In this document: positions 7,916 to 16,916 of the stretch, piece by piece
Layout: each line of letters starts with the position of its first letter
Numbering within the stretch: position 1 is the stretch's first letter
Origin: an uncultured Saprospiraceae bacterium
GTDB lineage: Bacteria; Bacteroidota; Bacteroidia; Chitinophagales; Saprospiraceae
Assembly: GCA_937926205.1 (NCBI GenBank)
Contig: CALEYL010000053.1
Span: 124,001 to 188,000, forward strand
DNA: 64,000 bases
Direction: 5' to 3'
Notes under the pieces: generated by a model
Told to the model about the DNA's origin: nothing
The model's database searches: none
What the model saw: the letters and a program-made list of their open reading frames with translations, nothing else
Made by a program: the position numbers and the translations under genes

Positions 7916-9010
7916 TTACAATCGACTGATTGTTTCTCCGCCGAGTGTTACATAGGCTCGCATGGCATCGCTGGTCAAACAGGAATGGACAGGCAATACG
8001 CACAGGAAGTCGCCGATGCCGACCTGCTCCGCTATCGCTTTAGGAGCGTGCACAATGCCGTGTTCCTGCGAAAGCGACTTGATGTAAAGACCGGTTTCCC
8101 CAATATCCCAACCAGCTTCGTGTAGTTTAACGACTTTGCCATAATGAGGCGTTCCGTCCGGAAAAGTCGAAAAATCCTTTGAAAAATGAACCCCTCCGCC
8201 ATAGATGATAATTTCCTGTCGATCGGGATATTTAGCCACAACCGGGCAGGCCATGGCTACAGCAATCTGATCCAGTCCGCAGGAACCGATTTTGTGCTGT
8301 GCCAGGTCATAAAACACCCCATTTCCCGGCCTGACTTCGTCAATACCTGTAAAATCAGTTGCCACACTAAATGTTGGCGTGTCGCCTGTTGAGAGAACCA
8401 GATCGGGGTATTGTCGGGCATATCTGTCCCGCAGCGGCATCATAGATTTTATGCTGTCTTCGTGGATCTTTAACAGTTGATTTTTATCCGAAACCACTTT
8501 ATAACTATGGCCCGCATGGCTCAGGAAACCGGAAAAACGGAACAACGGGTGCTTTTGCACGCGGTCCAGAATTTTGTCTATTGTTTGAAAATCCTCAGGA
8601 TTTACGCCGGTTCGATGGTAACCGTTATCGATCTCCAAAAAAAAGTTCACCTCAGTATCGAGTTGGGCTGCAAGGCGGTCGAGGGGTTCTTCGGAAACAA
8701 GCAGAAGGTTCAGGCGAACCGCCCGCGACAGTTTTCTGATTCTGTCAATTTCCGGCACGTTTAGCGGAAAAGCAACTGTAATGTCCTGCCAGCCATCCAG
8801 CGCAAAATATTCGGCCATTTTCAGGGAAGAAACGGTGATTTTATCCACGCCTGCATCTCTGTACCAGCGGCCAATGGTGTGGGATTGGTGTGTTTTAAAA
8901 TGGGGTCTGAAAATCAGGTTGTTTGCTCTGGCTTTATCCACACTACTTTGAATGTTTATCCGGCATTTAGTTTCATCGAGCAGCAGAGTTGGTTCGGTTA
9001 ATCCTTTCAT
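7916..9010 (-). CDS. PLP-dependent D-serine dehydratase / D-threonine aldolase-like enzyme (DSD1 family)
   Basis: 364 residues from the ATG at 9010 (an earlier ATG at 9043 would add 11). The alanine-racemase-fold N-terminal barrel carries the PLP lysine K39 in RPHFKTHQS. The C-terminal beta domain ends with PVHSCLTSDAM, the His-x-Cys metal site seen in zinc-dependent DSD1 enzymes and in D-threonine aldolases. Likely reaction: dehydration or retro-aldol cleavage of a D-beta-hydroxy amino acid; which one cannot be decided here. Lies divergently to the nos cluster. Confidence 0.82.
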   Translation of the reverse strand: MKGLTEPTLLLDETKCRINIQSSVDKARANNLIFRPHFKTHQSHTIGRWYRDAGVDKITVSSLKMAEYFALDGWQDITVAFPLNVPEIDRIRKLSRAVRLNLLLVSEEPLDRLAAQLDTEVNFFLEIDNGYHRTGVNPEDFQTIDKILDRVQKHPLFRFSGFLSHAGHSYKVVSDKNQLLKIHEDSIKSMMPLRDRYARQYPDLVLSTGDTPTFSVATDFTGIDEVRPGNGVFYDLAQHKIGSCGLDQIAVAMACPVVAKYPDRQEIIIYGGGVHFSKDFSTFPDGTPHYGKVVKLHEAGWDIGETGLYIKSLSQEHGIVHAPKAIAEQVGIGDFLCVLPVHSCLTSDAMRAYVTLGGETISRL

Positions 9011-9076
9011 AATGTGGGTTTTTGTCGACTGTAAATGGTTCATTTTCGGTGATCAATGCTGAAAACCCGGGCTTTT

Positions 9077-9090
9077 ATGACTTCAATCAT
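9077..9090 (+). promoter_or_regulatory. Crp/Fnr-type box aTGACttcaATCAt before the cytochrome gene
   Basis: One mismatch from TGAT-N4-ATCA. Its centre is 33 bp before the centre of the weak -7 element GAACTTTA at 9113-9120, the same spacing as the box at 4110-4123. It would drive the cytochrome c gene and perhaps nosZ. Confidence 0.55.
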
Positions 9091-9112
9091 AAATGGTTTT
9101 GGCGATACCCCT

Positions 9113-9120
9113 GAACTTTA
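9113..9120 (+). promoter_or_regulatory. Weak -7 element (GAACTTTA)
   Basis: Six of eight positions match TAACTTTG, the element found at 4080-4087. A weak core with an activator box at about -41.5 fits an activator-dependent promoter. Confidence 0.4.
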
Positions 9121-9145
9121 CTTCAAATTAAAAACCGTAAAAGTG

Positions 9146-9634
9146 ATGAAAAAAATATTCCCAGTCCTTTGTACAATGGCATTATTCCTCTTCATGGCGG
9201 CATGTGGCGGCAACGACAGCAGCAAGACAGCAGCCAACTCAGGAACACCGCCTGTTTCCATGGTTGAAGACCCTGATGCCTATGACCCAAGCCGGGGTGA
9301 AGGTAAATTTACAGCAGAAATGCTCAACATCAGCGATCAGCTTGACGCCACTATGGCCGCAGCCGGCGAAGCCGTTCAAAGTGTAAAATGCGTTGCCTGC
9401 CACAGATTAACTGAAGAAAAACTGGTTGGCCCGGGCTGGAAAGGCGTCACTACCCGCAGAAAGCCGGAATGGATCATGAATTTCATTACCAACCCAGATC
9501 CGATGATTGAAAAGGATCCCGTTATACAAGCCCAATTGGAATTGTGTCTCGTGCGCATGCCCAATCAGAATTTATCGGATACCGACGCAAGAAATATCCT
9601 GGAATTCATGCGTAAAAACGACGGGGTAAAATAG
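9146..9634 (+). CDS. Monohaem cytochrome c lipoprotein of the nos cluster
   Basis: 162 residues from the ATG at 9146. This start gives a proper lipoprotein signal (MKKIFPVLCTMALFLFMAAC), whereas the longer frame from 9056 includes the promoter region. One haem site, CVACH, is followed by the GPGWKGV and LxxxRMPNQNLSDTDARNILEFM features of class I cytochromes with a distal Met. It probably feeds electrons to NosZ in the periplasm, as such cytochromes do in clade II nos clusters. nosZ starts 101 nt downstream. Confidence 0.88.
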   Translation: MKKIFPVLCTMALFLFMAACGGNDSSKTAANSGTPPVSMVEDPDAYDPSRGEGKFTAEMLNISDQLDATMAAAGEAVQSVKCVACHRLTEEKLVGPGWKGVTTRRKPEWIMNFITNPDPMIEKDPVIQAQLELCLVRMPNQNLSDTDARNILEFMRKNDGVK

Positions 9635-9667
9635 CCTGAATCGGAAGTATCGGAGGCCCCCTTTTTT

Positions 9668-9686
9668 GTCTGAACACGCTTCAGAC
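9668..9686. repeat. Small perfect hairpin between cytochrome and nosZ
   Basis: GTCTGAA-cacgc-TTCAGAC. The T-run lies before it, not after, so it is not a standard terminator for the plus strand. Its role is unclear; it may stabilise or separate the two messages. Confidence 0.4.
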
Positions 9687-9735
9687 CTGGTTGTATATTG
9701 CCTTAACCTGATTTATTCAAATCAAAATAAATGCC

Positions 9736-11715
9736 ATGAAAAGCAAGTTCATGAAAATATTTTTAGCCAGTCTGTCCTTAGCCCTGCTTATGGGGTCGTG
9801 TAAACCTAAAAACATGGGTACGGCCGTCAGCAGCGACATGGCAGCAAAATCATTTGTGCCGCCCGGACAGTACGACGAATACTACAACTTTGTAAGTGGC
9901 GGTTTCAGCGGACAGTTGAGCGTATATGGATTGCCCAGCGGTCGCCTGCTTCGGGTGATTCCCGTCTTTTCTGTTGACCCTGAAAAAGGCTGGGGGTTCA
10001 GCGAAGAAACCAAACCGATGCTCAATACTTCTCACGGCTTCCTGCCCTGGGATGATGCCCACCACCCGGAAATGTCGCAAACCAACGGCGAAATTGACGG
10101 CCGTTGGATTTTTATCAACGGCAACAACACGCCGAGGGTGGCGCGAATCGATTTAACGACCTTCCGCACCGCCGAGATCATCGAACTGCCCAACAGCGCA
10201 GGCAACCACTCTTCGCCTTTTATTACAGAAAACACGGAATACGTAGTAGCCGGAACGCGTTTCAGCGTACCCGCCGACAATGCCAATGGTGATGTTCCGA
10301 TCAATACCTATAAAGAAAATTTCAAAGGACACATCAGTTTTATCAGCGTCGACAAAGACAATGGCACGATGGATCTTGCTTTCCAGATTCAGTGCCCGGG
10401 GGTAAACTTCGACCTGAGCCACGCCGGTAAAGCGAAATCACACGGATGGTTCTTTTTCTCCTGTTACAACACGGAACAAGCAAATACCCTGCTGGAAGTG
10501 AACGCGTCGCAAAACGACAAAGACTTCATTATGGCCGTAAACTGGAAAAAAGCGGAAGAATACATCAAAGCGGGTAAAGGCAAAAAAGTGCCCGCCAGCT
10601 ACGCCCACAACTCCTGGGATGAAAAAACCCACAGCGGCAAATCAGAAATCATGAAAGAAGTTTTGGTACTGGATTCCAAAGAGTTACAAGACCTTTGCTA
10701 CATGATTCCATGCCCGAAATCGCCTCACGGATGCGACATCGATCCGAGTGGTGAATACATCGTTGGCAGTGGAAAACTGGCCGCGCTGGTACCTGTATTC
10801 AGCTTTGATAAAATGCTGAAAGCCATTTCAGACAAAGCCTTTGACGGCGACTTCGAAGGCATCCCGGTTCTCAAATATGAATCGGTTTTACACGGAGAAG
10901 TAAAAAGACCCGGCCTTGGGCCATTGCACACAGAATTTGACGGCAGAGGCAATGCTTACACCACCTTCTTTGTCTCCTCTGAAGTGGTCAAATGGCGCCT
11001 TGAGGATTTACAGGTCCTGGACAGAGCGCCTACCTATTATTCAGTAGGTCACCTGTGCATCCCCGGCGGCGACTCCAGAAAGCCGTCTCCCAAATACCTG
11101 ATTGCCTATAATAAAATTACGAAAGACCGGTACTTGCCAACCGGGCCCGAATTGGCACAAAGCGCTCAACTATATGACATCAGCGGTGATAAAATGCAGA
11201 TGATTCTCGATTTCCCAACCATAGGCGAGCCGCACTACGCGCAGGCCTGTGTTGCTGAGCTGATTCAGAAAAATCAGGTAAAAATATTTAAGATCGAGGA
11301 AAATCAACACCCTTACGCGGCTAAGGGCGAATCAGAAACAGGCGTGATCAGGGAAGGCAACAAGGTTCATGTAAAGATGACGGCGAATCGTTCACACTTT
11401 GCGCCCGACAACATCGAAGGCATTAAAATGGGCGATGAGGTATATTTCCACATAACCAATCTGGAACAAGACTGGGACGTGCCGCACGGCTTCAGCATCA
11501 AAGGCGCCAACACCGCTGAGTTGCTGATTATGCCCGGCGAAACAGCAACCCTGAAATGGATGCCCGACAGAGTGGGCATAGTTCCGATTTACTGTACCGA
11601 TTTTTGCAGCGCCCTCCACCAGGAAATGCAGGGATACGTGCGGGTTTCACCTGCGGGCAGCAATGTCCCCCTGAAATTCAGTCTGGGCCAGAACGGACCG
11701 GATGCAACGCAATAA
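9736..11715 (+). CDS. nosZ: Nitrous oxide reductase, clade II (Sec-type)
   Basis: 659 residues. Reduces N2O to N2 with two copper centres. The N-terminus is a lipoprotein-like Sec signal (LLMGSC) and not a Tat signal, the mark of clade II enzymes. The beta-propeller carries the CuZ histidines starting at DDAHH (H109/H110), then further ones in PHGCD and LGPLHTEFDGRGNAYTT. The C-terminal cupredoxin domain holds the CuA set: H584 in DVPHGF, C620 and C624 in CTDFCSALHQEM, with H628 and M631. All key residues are present, so the enzyme should be active. An ATG at 9751 is an alternative start. Confidence 0.97.
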   Translation: MKSKFMKIFLASLSLALLMGSCKPKNMGTAVSSDMAAKSFVPPGQYDEYYNFVSGGFSGQLSVYGLPSGRLLRVIPVFSVDPEKGWGFSEETKPMLNTSHGFLPWDDAHHPEMSQTNGEIDGRWIFINGNNTPRVARIDLTTFRTAEIIELPNSAGNHSSPFITENTEYVVAGTRFSVPADNANGDVPINTYKENFKGHISFISVDKDNGTMDLAFQIQCPGVNFDLSHAGKAKSHGWFFFSCYNTEQANTLLEVNASQNDKDFIMAVNWKKAEEYIKAGKGKKVPASYAHNSWDEKTHSGKSEIMKEVLVLDSKELQDLCYMIPCPKSPHGCDIDPSGEYIVGSGKLAALVPVFSFDKMLKAISDKAFDGDFEGIPVLKYESVLHGEVKRPGLGPLHTEFDGRGNAYTTFFVSSEVVKWRLEDLQVLDRAPTYYSVGHLCIPGGDSRKPSPKYLIAYNKITKDRYLPTGPELAQSAQLYDISGDKMQMILDFPTIGEPHYAQACVAELIQKNQVKIFKIEENQHPYAAKGESETGVIREGNKVHVKMTANRSHFAPDNIEGIKMGDEVYFHITNLEQDWDVPHGFSIKGANTAELLIMPGETATLKWMPDRVGIVPIYCTDFCSALHQEMQGYVRVSPAGSNVPLKFSLGQNGPDATQ

Positions 11716-11788
11716 GCGTGTCTGGTTAATTGCGGTTTTCGCATGACTGCAACAAAGCATTGTCGATAACCCAGAACGGTATTATGGG

Positions 11789-11898
11789 TGTCTCAAAAGG
11801 CAAAAGGCAAATGAGCAAACAGGCAAAATCTATCCTGAAAAGCAGTTGGTTGTTGCAAAACGCCTGAATATCCCTTTGCCTTTTGCCCTTTTGAGACA
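11789..11898. repeat. Long inverted repeat between nosZ and nosL
   Basis: Arms at 11789-11811 and 11875-11898 (TGTCTCAAAA...GGCAAA against TTTGCC...TTTTGAGACA) differ by a single base insertion and enclose 63 nt. The left arm and the following bases also resemble a stretch at 21566-21613. It could end nosZ transcripts or be a small dispersed palindromic element. Confidence 0.6.
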
Positions 11899-11944
11899 GA
11901 CTCCCTTCATGATGCCCCAAACTTCTTTAACGTACTTATTCTGA

Positions 11945-12964
11945 TTGATGATGAACAATGAAAATCAAAATTTGAGCCTCCTGTCCAAAGCCCTGCTTGT
12001 GGTGTGCAGCATCTGTTTCTGCGTAGCAATTTTTGTTCCCTTGTGGCGCATTGAATTATCTGCCCCACAGTATCCGGAAGGGCTTGTTTTGCAAATTTTC
12101 CCCAGCAAGCTCGGCGGACAGGTCGACATCATCAATGGTTTGAACCACTACATTGGCATGAAAACGCTGCATACTGAAGATTTTCTGGAGTTTACCCTGT
12201 TGCCTTATTTGATTGGATTTCTTGCGCTGGCAAGCTTGCTGATGGCCTTTTTCGGAAATAAAAAAGGGCTCTATTTTCTTTTTTGGAGCTTTGTCTTATT
12301 TGGCATATTCGCCATGGCAGATTTTTACCGCTGGAATTACAACTACGGACACGACCTGGATCCGAATGCTGCGATCATCGTGCCGGGAATGGCTTATCAA
12401 CCTCCTTTGATTGGTTATAAACAACTGCTCAATTTCGGGGCTTTTTCCATCCCGGATATGGGTGGCTGGCTGTTTGTAGTTTGCGGAATACTGATGTTGT
12501 TTGCAGTTGCATTTGAATCCGGAATGATGAAAAAATTATTCAAACCCGGAAGTGCAGGCCTGCTTCTGCTTGTGGTTTTCACTACTTCCTGCGGAACGGC
12601 AGAGGCGCCAAAAATCACTTTAAATGCCAACAGTTGTGATTATTGCAAAATGACGATTGCCGATGGCAGGTTTGCCGCTGCACTCGTCACAAAAAAAGGC
12701 CGGGAATACCGATTTGACGACATCGCCTGTATGGTTAACTATAAAAACGAAAATCCTCAAACGGAAATCCGGCAATTCTATGTTGCCGATTTCATGCGAT
12801 CCAACAACCTGATACCCGTCGAAAAAGCTTTTTTAATCAAAAGCGAACAGATTGCCAGTCCGATGAGGGGGCATGTTGCAGCCTTCAGCGACTCCGAAAG
12901 TGCAAAAACTTACCAACAAAAACTGGAAGCTGTTCCTGTTGAGTGGTCAGGTATCAACAATTGA
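11945..12964 (+). CDS. nosL: Fusion of a nos-cluster multi-pass membrane protein with the copper chaperone lipoprotein NosL
   Basis: 339 residues. The first ~190 form a membrane protein with about four to five helices and the motif NGLNHYIGMKTLHTEDFLEF; I recall similar proteins as separate genes beside nosL in Bacteroidota. An internal MMKKLFK (residues 194-200, ATG at 12524/12527) then starts a complete NosL: lipobox ending at Cys216 (FTTSC), then the copper-binding NSCDYCKMTIAD and the YRFDDIACM block. NosL delivers copper to NosZ. The reading frame is continuous with no stop between the halves. Independent initiation at 12524 may still give a free NosL. Confidence 0.88.
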   Translation: MMMNNENQNLSLLSKALLVVCSICFCVAIFVPLWRIELSAPQYPEGLVLQIFPSKLGGQVDIINGLNHYIGMKTLHTEDFLEFTLLPYLIGFLALASLLMAFFGNKKGLYFLFWSFVLFGIFAMADFYRWNYNYGHDLDPNAAIIVPGMAYQPPLIGYKQLLNFGAFSIPDMGGWLFVVCGILMLFAVAFESGMMKKLFKPGSAGLLLLVVFTTSCGTAEAPKITLNANSCDYCKMTIADGRFAAALVTKKGREYRFDDIACMVNYKNENPQTEIRQFYVADFMRSNNLIPVEKAFLIKSEQIASPMRGHVAAFSDSESAKTYQQKLEAVPVEWSGINN

Positions 12965-13002
12965 GGCCAGCCCCTCTGTAGCTACTAAAATCCATCCAGC
13001 TT

Positions 13003-14238
13003 ATGAAAATCACGACGCCTCTCCTGATTCTGTTACATTTTAGTCTCTTCGCAGGAGCTAAAACCATCCATGTCGGCGATACCTATCCGGTACGCCGCAT
13101 TCAGGCGGCCATTCGTCAGGCAGCAGCGGGCGATACTGTGGTGGTGCATGGCGGCATCTACCGGGAAGGCAACCTGGTTATCGACAAATCATTGGTCCTC
13201 CTTGGCATGAACCACCCGGTTCTGGACGGACAAAAGAAATTCGAAGTTGTTTCCATCAAAGCCGATCACGTTGTTTTTGACGGATTCACCGTCCAGCATT
13301 CGGGCTATGCCACACTCAGCGACCCATGTGCCATCCGGGTCCATCATGGCAATGGCATCACCATCAGCAACAACATTCTGGAAGACAATTTTTTTGGCAT
13401 TTCCATCCAATTCAGTAAAAACTGCCTGATAAAAAACAACCGCATCCGCGCATACGGCACGCTGGAACAGGAAATCGGTAATGGCATACATTGCTGGAAA
13501 AGCGACAGCCTTCAAATCATAGCCAACAACATTTCGGGGCATCGCGACGGCATCTATTTTGAATTTGTAAGCCACTCCGTCATCTGGCGAAATGTTGCCT
13601 CAGACAACATCCGCTACGGCCTGCATTTCATGTTTTCCAACGACGACGCCTATATGGTCAACATTTTTAGCCGCAATGGCGCCGGGGTTGCAGTGATGTT
13701 CAGCAAAGGGGTGAAAATGTTTTCGAATGTCTTTGAAGAAAACTGGGGGGATTCCGTTTACGGCCTCTTACTCAAAGAAATCAATGACAGCTACATTCAG
13801 GGAAACCGTTTCATCAACAACACTTCGGGCATTTATATGGACGGCACCAACCGGATAACCGTGGAAAAAAACATCTTCGGAGGCAATGGATGGGGAATGA
13901 AAATACAGGCCAATTGTACAGACAACACGGTGACTCACAATAACTTTCTGGGCAATACCTTCGACATCAGTACCAACGGTACGCTGGTGTTGAATACCTT
14001 CAACGAAAATTACTGGGACAAATACGAAGGCTATGATCTGGACAAAAACAACATCGGCGATGTGCCTTTCCACCCGCTCAGCATTTTTTCTGTAATCGTA
14101 GAAAGTTACCCGCCTGCGATGCTCCTGTTTCGCAGTTTCATGGTGACTTTACTCGATAAATCCGAAAAAATCATGCCTACACTGACTCCTGATAATTTTG
14201 TTGACAACATGCCTTTAATGCGCGCGATAGACTTATGA
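13003..14238 (+). CDS. nosD: NosD, periplasmic copper-site maturation protein
   Basis: 411 residues with an N-terminal signal peptide and a right-handed parallel beta-helix of carbohydrate-binding/CASH repeats (NNILEDNFFGISI, NNRIRAYG, NNTSGIYMDGT). It ends with the NosD-typical NENYWDKYEGYDLDKNNIGD and a C-terminal hydrophobic stretch. NosD works with the NosFY ABC complex in assembling the Cu-S centre of NosZ. Its stop overlaps the nosF start (ATGA), showing translational coupling. Confidence 0.95.
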   Translation: MKITTPLLILLHFSLFAGAKTIHVGDTYPVRRIQAAIRQAAAGDTVVVHGGIYREGNLVIDKSLVLLGMNHPVLDGQKKFEVVSIKADHVVFDGFTVQHSGYATLSDPCAIRVHHGNGITISNNILEDNFFGISIQFSKNCLIKNNRIRAYGTLEQEIGNGIHCWKSDSLQIIANNISGHRDGIYFEFVSHSVIWRNVASDNIRYGLHFMFSNDDAYMVNIFSRNGAGVAVMFSKGVKMFSNVFEENWGDSVYGLLLKEINDSYIQGNRFINNTSGIYMDGTNRITVEKNIFGGNGWGMKIQANCTDNTVTHNNFLGNTFDISTNGTLVLNTFNENYWDKYEGYDLDKNNIGDVPFHPLSIFSVIVESYPPAMLLFRSFMVTLLDKSEKIMPTLTPDNFVDNMPLMRAIDL

Positions 14239-14945
14239 TCGAGCTGAAAAACATATCGAAAAACTTTGGTAAACTCACTGCACTGGACAACCTGAGTCTG
14301 CAGTGTCATGCAGGCGAATGCATTGCTTTGATAGGCCCTAACGGGTGTGGGAAAACAACCCTGATCAAATGCATACTCGGCATCGTTTTACCCGGAAAAG
14401 GCGACATCCTATTTAAGGGAGAAAACATTTCCAATTCATTTCAATACCGCGAGCACATTGGCTATATGCCCCAAATCGGGCGTTATCCAGAAAATATGAC
14501 GGTCGGCCAGGTGATCGAAATGATGAAAGAAATCCGGAAATCCAGTGCACTGGATGAAGACCTCCTGAATCAATTCAAACTGTATGCCTTATTCGATAAA
14601 AAAATGAGAACGCTGTCCGGCGGCACCACGCAGAAAGTGAGTGCAACCCTGGCATTCCTCTTCAACCCCGATGTGTTGATTCTGGACGAACCGACAGCAG
14701 GTCTGGACCCCTTGTCTTCAGAGGTTTTGAAGGAAAAGATCCTTGCAGAAAAGAAAAAAGGAAAATTGATCCTGATTACTTCCCATTTACTCAGCGAATT
14801 AGATGACCTTGTCACCCAATTGATTTACATGCAGGATGGCAAAATCAGGTTCCACAAAAGCATAGAAGCCTTAAAACGCGACACCGGACAGGACAAGATT
14901 TCCAGATCCATTTCCATGATACTCAAAAGCGACCGTCATGAATAG
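14235..14945 (+). CDS. nosF: NosF, ABC ATPase for nitrous oxide reductase maturation
   Basis: 236 residues. Walker A GPNGCGKTT, signature LSGGTTQKVS, Walker B VLILDEP and the His switch ITSH are all present. With NosY it forms the transporter that drives NosD-dependent maturation. It overlaps nosD by 4 nt and nosY by 8 nt. Confidence 0.95.
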   Translation: MIELKNISKNFGKLTALDNLSLQCHAGECIALIGPNGCGKTTLIKCILGIVLPGKGDILFKGENISNSFQYREHIGYMPQIGRYPENMTVGQVIEMMKEIRKSSALDEDLLNQFKLYALFDKKMRTLSGGTTQKVSATLAFLFNPDVLILDEPTAGLDPLSSEVLKEKILAEKKKGKLILITSHLLSELDDLVTQLIYMQDGKIRFHKSIEALKRDTGQDKISRSISMILKSDRHE

Positions 14946-15705
14946 GATCATAAAATTTGTCATTTTAGACATCCTGAAAAACAGGATTGTCCTGATTTAC
15001 ACGCTCATTTTAGCTGTACTTTCGTGGAGTATTTTCAGTCTGGAAGACAACAGTACCAAGGGTTTGCTTACGCTGTTGAATGTCATTTTACTAATCGTGC
15101 CGCTGGTTTCGGTTATATTCGCCACCATTTACCAATACAACAGCGCCGAATTTATTGAGCTGTTGCTGAGCCAGCCCATCCGGCGAAAAAAAATCTGGTC
15201 GGGTTTATTTGTGGGCATGACAACTTCAATGATCCTGGCTTTTATCATCGGCGCAGGCATCCCTTTGTTGATTTATGCGCCTGCTGGTATCGGATTGATG
15301 ATGTTGGGTACAGGGTGTCTGGTGTCGGCCATATTTATCGCCATTGCTTTTTTGAGCGCTGTTTTAACCCGTGACAAAGCGAAAGGCATTGGTATTTCCA
15401 TCATGCTCTGGTTGTTTTTTGCTTTGTTATACGATGGATTGATTCTGTTTTTAATGTTTCAATTTTCAGATTACCCCATTGAAAAGGCTATGGTCGGCAT
15501 CAGTGCTTTAAACCCGCTTAGCTTAGCGCGGATTTTGATCCTTTTACGCCTGGATGTTTCAGCCATGATGGGTTATACAGGGGCGATCTTTAAAGATTTT
15601 TTTGGCACCACGACCGGGTTATTGATTTCCTTTTCATTGTTGATTTTGTGGACCATTTTACCTTACTATTTTTCATTGCTCAGGTTCAAAAGAATGGATT
15701 TATAA
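14938..15705 (+). CDS. nosY: NosY, ABC permease for nitrous oxide reductase maturation
   Basis: 255 residues, six predicted membrane helices, with the ELLLSQPIRRKKIWSGLF coupling-helix region usual for ABC-2/NosY permeases. It overlaps nosF by 8 nt and ends the core nos gene set; the hemoglobin gene follows after 97 nt. Confidence 0.93.
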   Translation: MNRIIKFVILDILKNRIVLIYTLILAVLSWSIFSLEDNSTKGLLTLLNVILLIVPLVSVIFATIYQYNSAEFIELLLSQPIRRKKIWSGLFVGMTTSMILAFIIGAGIPLLIYAPAGIGLMMLGTGCLVSAIFIAIAFLSAVLTRDKAKGIGISIMLWLFFALLYDGLILFLMFQFSDYPIEKAMVGISALNPLSLARILILLRLDVSAMMGYTGAIFKDFFGTTTGLLISFSLLILWTILPYYFSLLRFKRMDL

Positions 15706-15802
15706 GCCTTTTTGGCAATCAGATTACAAACACCTGATAACTCGTGATCGCGGTCTCAGCAGAACACCTTTTCCAGTTTGAAACAACATTAACATCAAAG
15801 AC

Positions 15803-16177
15803 ATGAAAGCGGACTTACAAAACAGATCAGATATCGAAATTCTGGTCAATACTTTCTACGAGAAAGTAAAAAAGGATGAGGTCATCAATTATCTTTTTAC
15901 CGATGTTGTGCCCGTTAACTGGGAAAAGCACCTGCCTGTGATGTACGATTTCTGGGATAATATCTTGTTTTCCACGGGCAATTATGAAGGCAATCCCATG
16001 GCAAAGCACAAAGCGATCGATCAAAAAAGCCCACTGAGCATGCGCCATTTTCAGCAGTGGATATCCCTGTTTACGGAAACGGTCAACGAATTGTTCGAAG
16101 GGGAAAACGCGGAGTTGATTAAACAGCGGGCACAGAGCATCGCTACCATCATGCAACTAAAAATTCTGAATCAGTAA
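15803..16177 (+). CDS. Group III truncated hemoglobin
   Basis: 124 residues. Matches the group III truncated hemoglobin pattern: LVNTFYEKVKKDEVINYLF, then the long helix E region with YDFWDNILFSTGNYEGNPMAKH and the proximal-His helix around MRHFQQWISLF. Such proteins bind O2/NO. In this place, between nosY and a Crp/Fnr regulator, handling of nitric oxide during denitrification is plausible but inferred. Confidence 0.88.
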   Translation: MKADLQNRSDIEILVNTFYEKVKKDEVINYLFTDVVPVNWEKHLPVMYDFWDNILFSTGNYEGNPMAKHKAIDQKSPLSMRHFQQWISLFTETVNELFEGENAELIKQRAQSIATIMQLKILNQ

Positions 16178-16227
16178 TATGGCTCAGTATTCCAGCGTCT
16201 TATTCATGGAACAGCACGTAAACCAAC

Positions 16228-16821
16228 ATGCAAATAGATGAGAATATCCTGCTAACCTGGGGCGCCGTTGCCAAGCGGTACGCAAAAAACGAGATCATTT
16301 TTGAAGAAGGCAACATGCCGAGGTTCTATTTTCAGGTAAAAGAGGGCGCTATCAAAATGTTCAATTCCAACGATGATTCCAGAGAATTTACTCAGGGCGT
16401 ATTTACAGATGGACAAAGCTTTGGAGAACCGCCTTTGTTTATTGACGAAGTTTACCCCGCAACGGCAGAAGCGCTGACTGACAGCACCATTTTCAAACTT
16501 TCAAAAGATACTTTTTTCAAGATTCTGAGCGAATATCCCTCCATTCACCGTGCCTTTACCACCCTTTTTGCACAGCGCATCTACAACAAGGCCAACCTGT
16601 TGCGCGACATCATCAACCATACGCCTGAAGAGCGCATCACCAGTTTTCTGGAAGCCTGTAAAAAGAAATCCGCCCATTTTGATGAAAAAATCCAGATTAC
16701 TTTCACCCGGCAGGAAATCGCCAATTTCACGGGCCTGCGGGTAGAAACCGTGATCAGAACCCTGAAAAAAATGGAGGAAGAAGACAAGGTTACCATCGAT
16801 CACAGAAAGCTCTATTATTAA
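16228..16821 (+). CDS. Crp/Fnr-family transcription regulator
   Basis: 197 residues. An N-terminal cyclic-nucleotide-type beta roll (about 10-110), a dimer helix, and a C-terminal winged helix: FTRQEIANFTGLRVETVIRTLKKM. The recognition helix has the conserved Glu and Arg (E-T-V-I-R) that read TGA in this family. There is a single Cys, so it cannot hold an Fnr 4Fe-4S cluster; it resembles DNR-like or unclassified Bacteroidota members. It is the natural candidate for binding the two boxes at 4110-4123 and 9077-9090. Confidence 0.9.
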   Translation: MQIDENILLTWGAVAKRYAKNEIIFEEGNMPRFYFQVKEGAIKMFNSNDDSREFTQGVFTDGQSFGEPPLFIDEVYPATAEALTDSTIFKLSKDTFFKILSEYPSIHRAFTTLFAQRIYNKANLLRDIINHTPEERITSFLEACKKKSAHFDEKIQITFTRQEIANFTGLRVETVIRTLKKMEEEDKVTIDHRKLYY

Positions 16822-16916
16822 GCTTTCTTTTCAAAAAACCAAGCTTTATGATTGAACGCATAAAGTATTGACAGACAGTTCTGTTTCTTTGTTATTGCAA
16901 TCAAACTTTAACAAAT

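Noticed and set aside
9056..9145. Longer N-terminus of the cytochrome c frame
   Set aside because: It would cover the Crp/Fnr-like box and -7 element and would hide the lipoprotein signal that starts at 9146.
9668..9686. Intrinsic terminator between cytochrome and nosZ
   Set aside because: The T-run lies before the hairpin for plus-strand transcripts, so it does not have terminator form.
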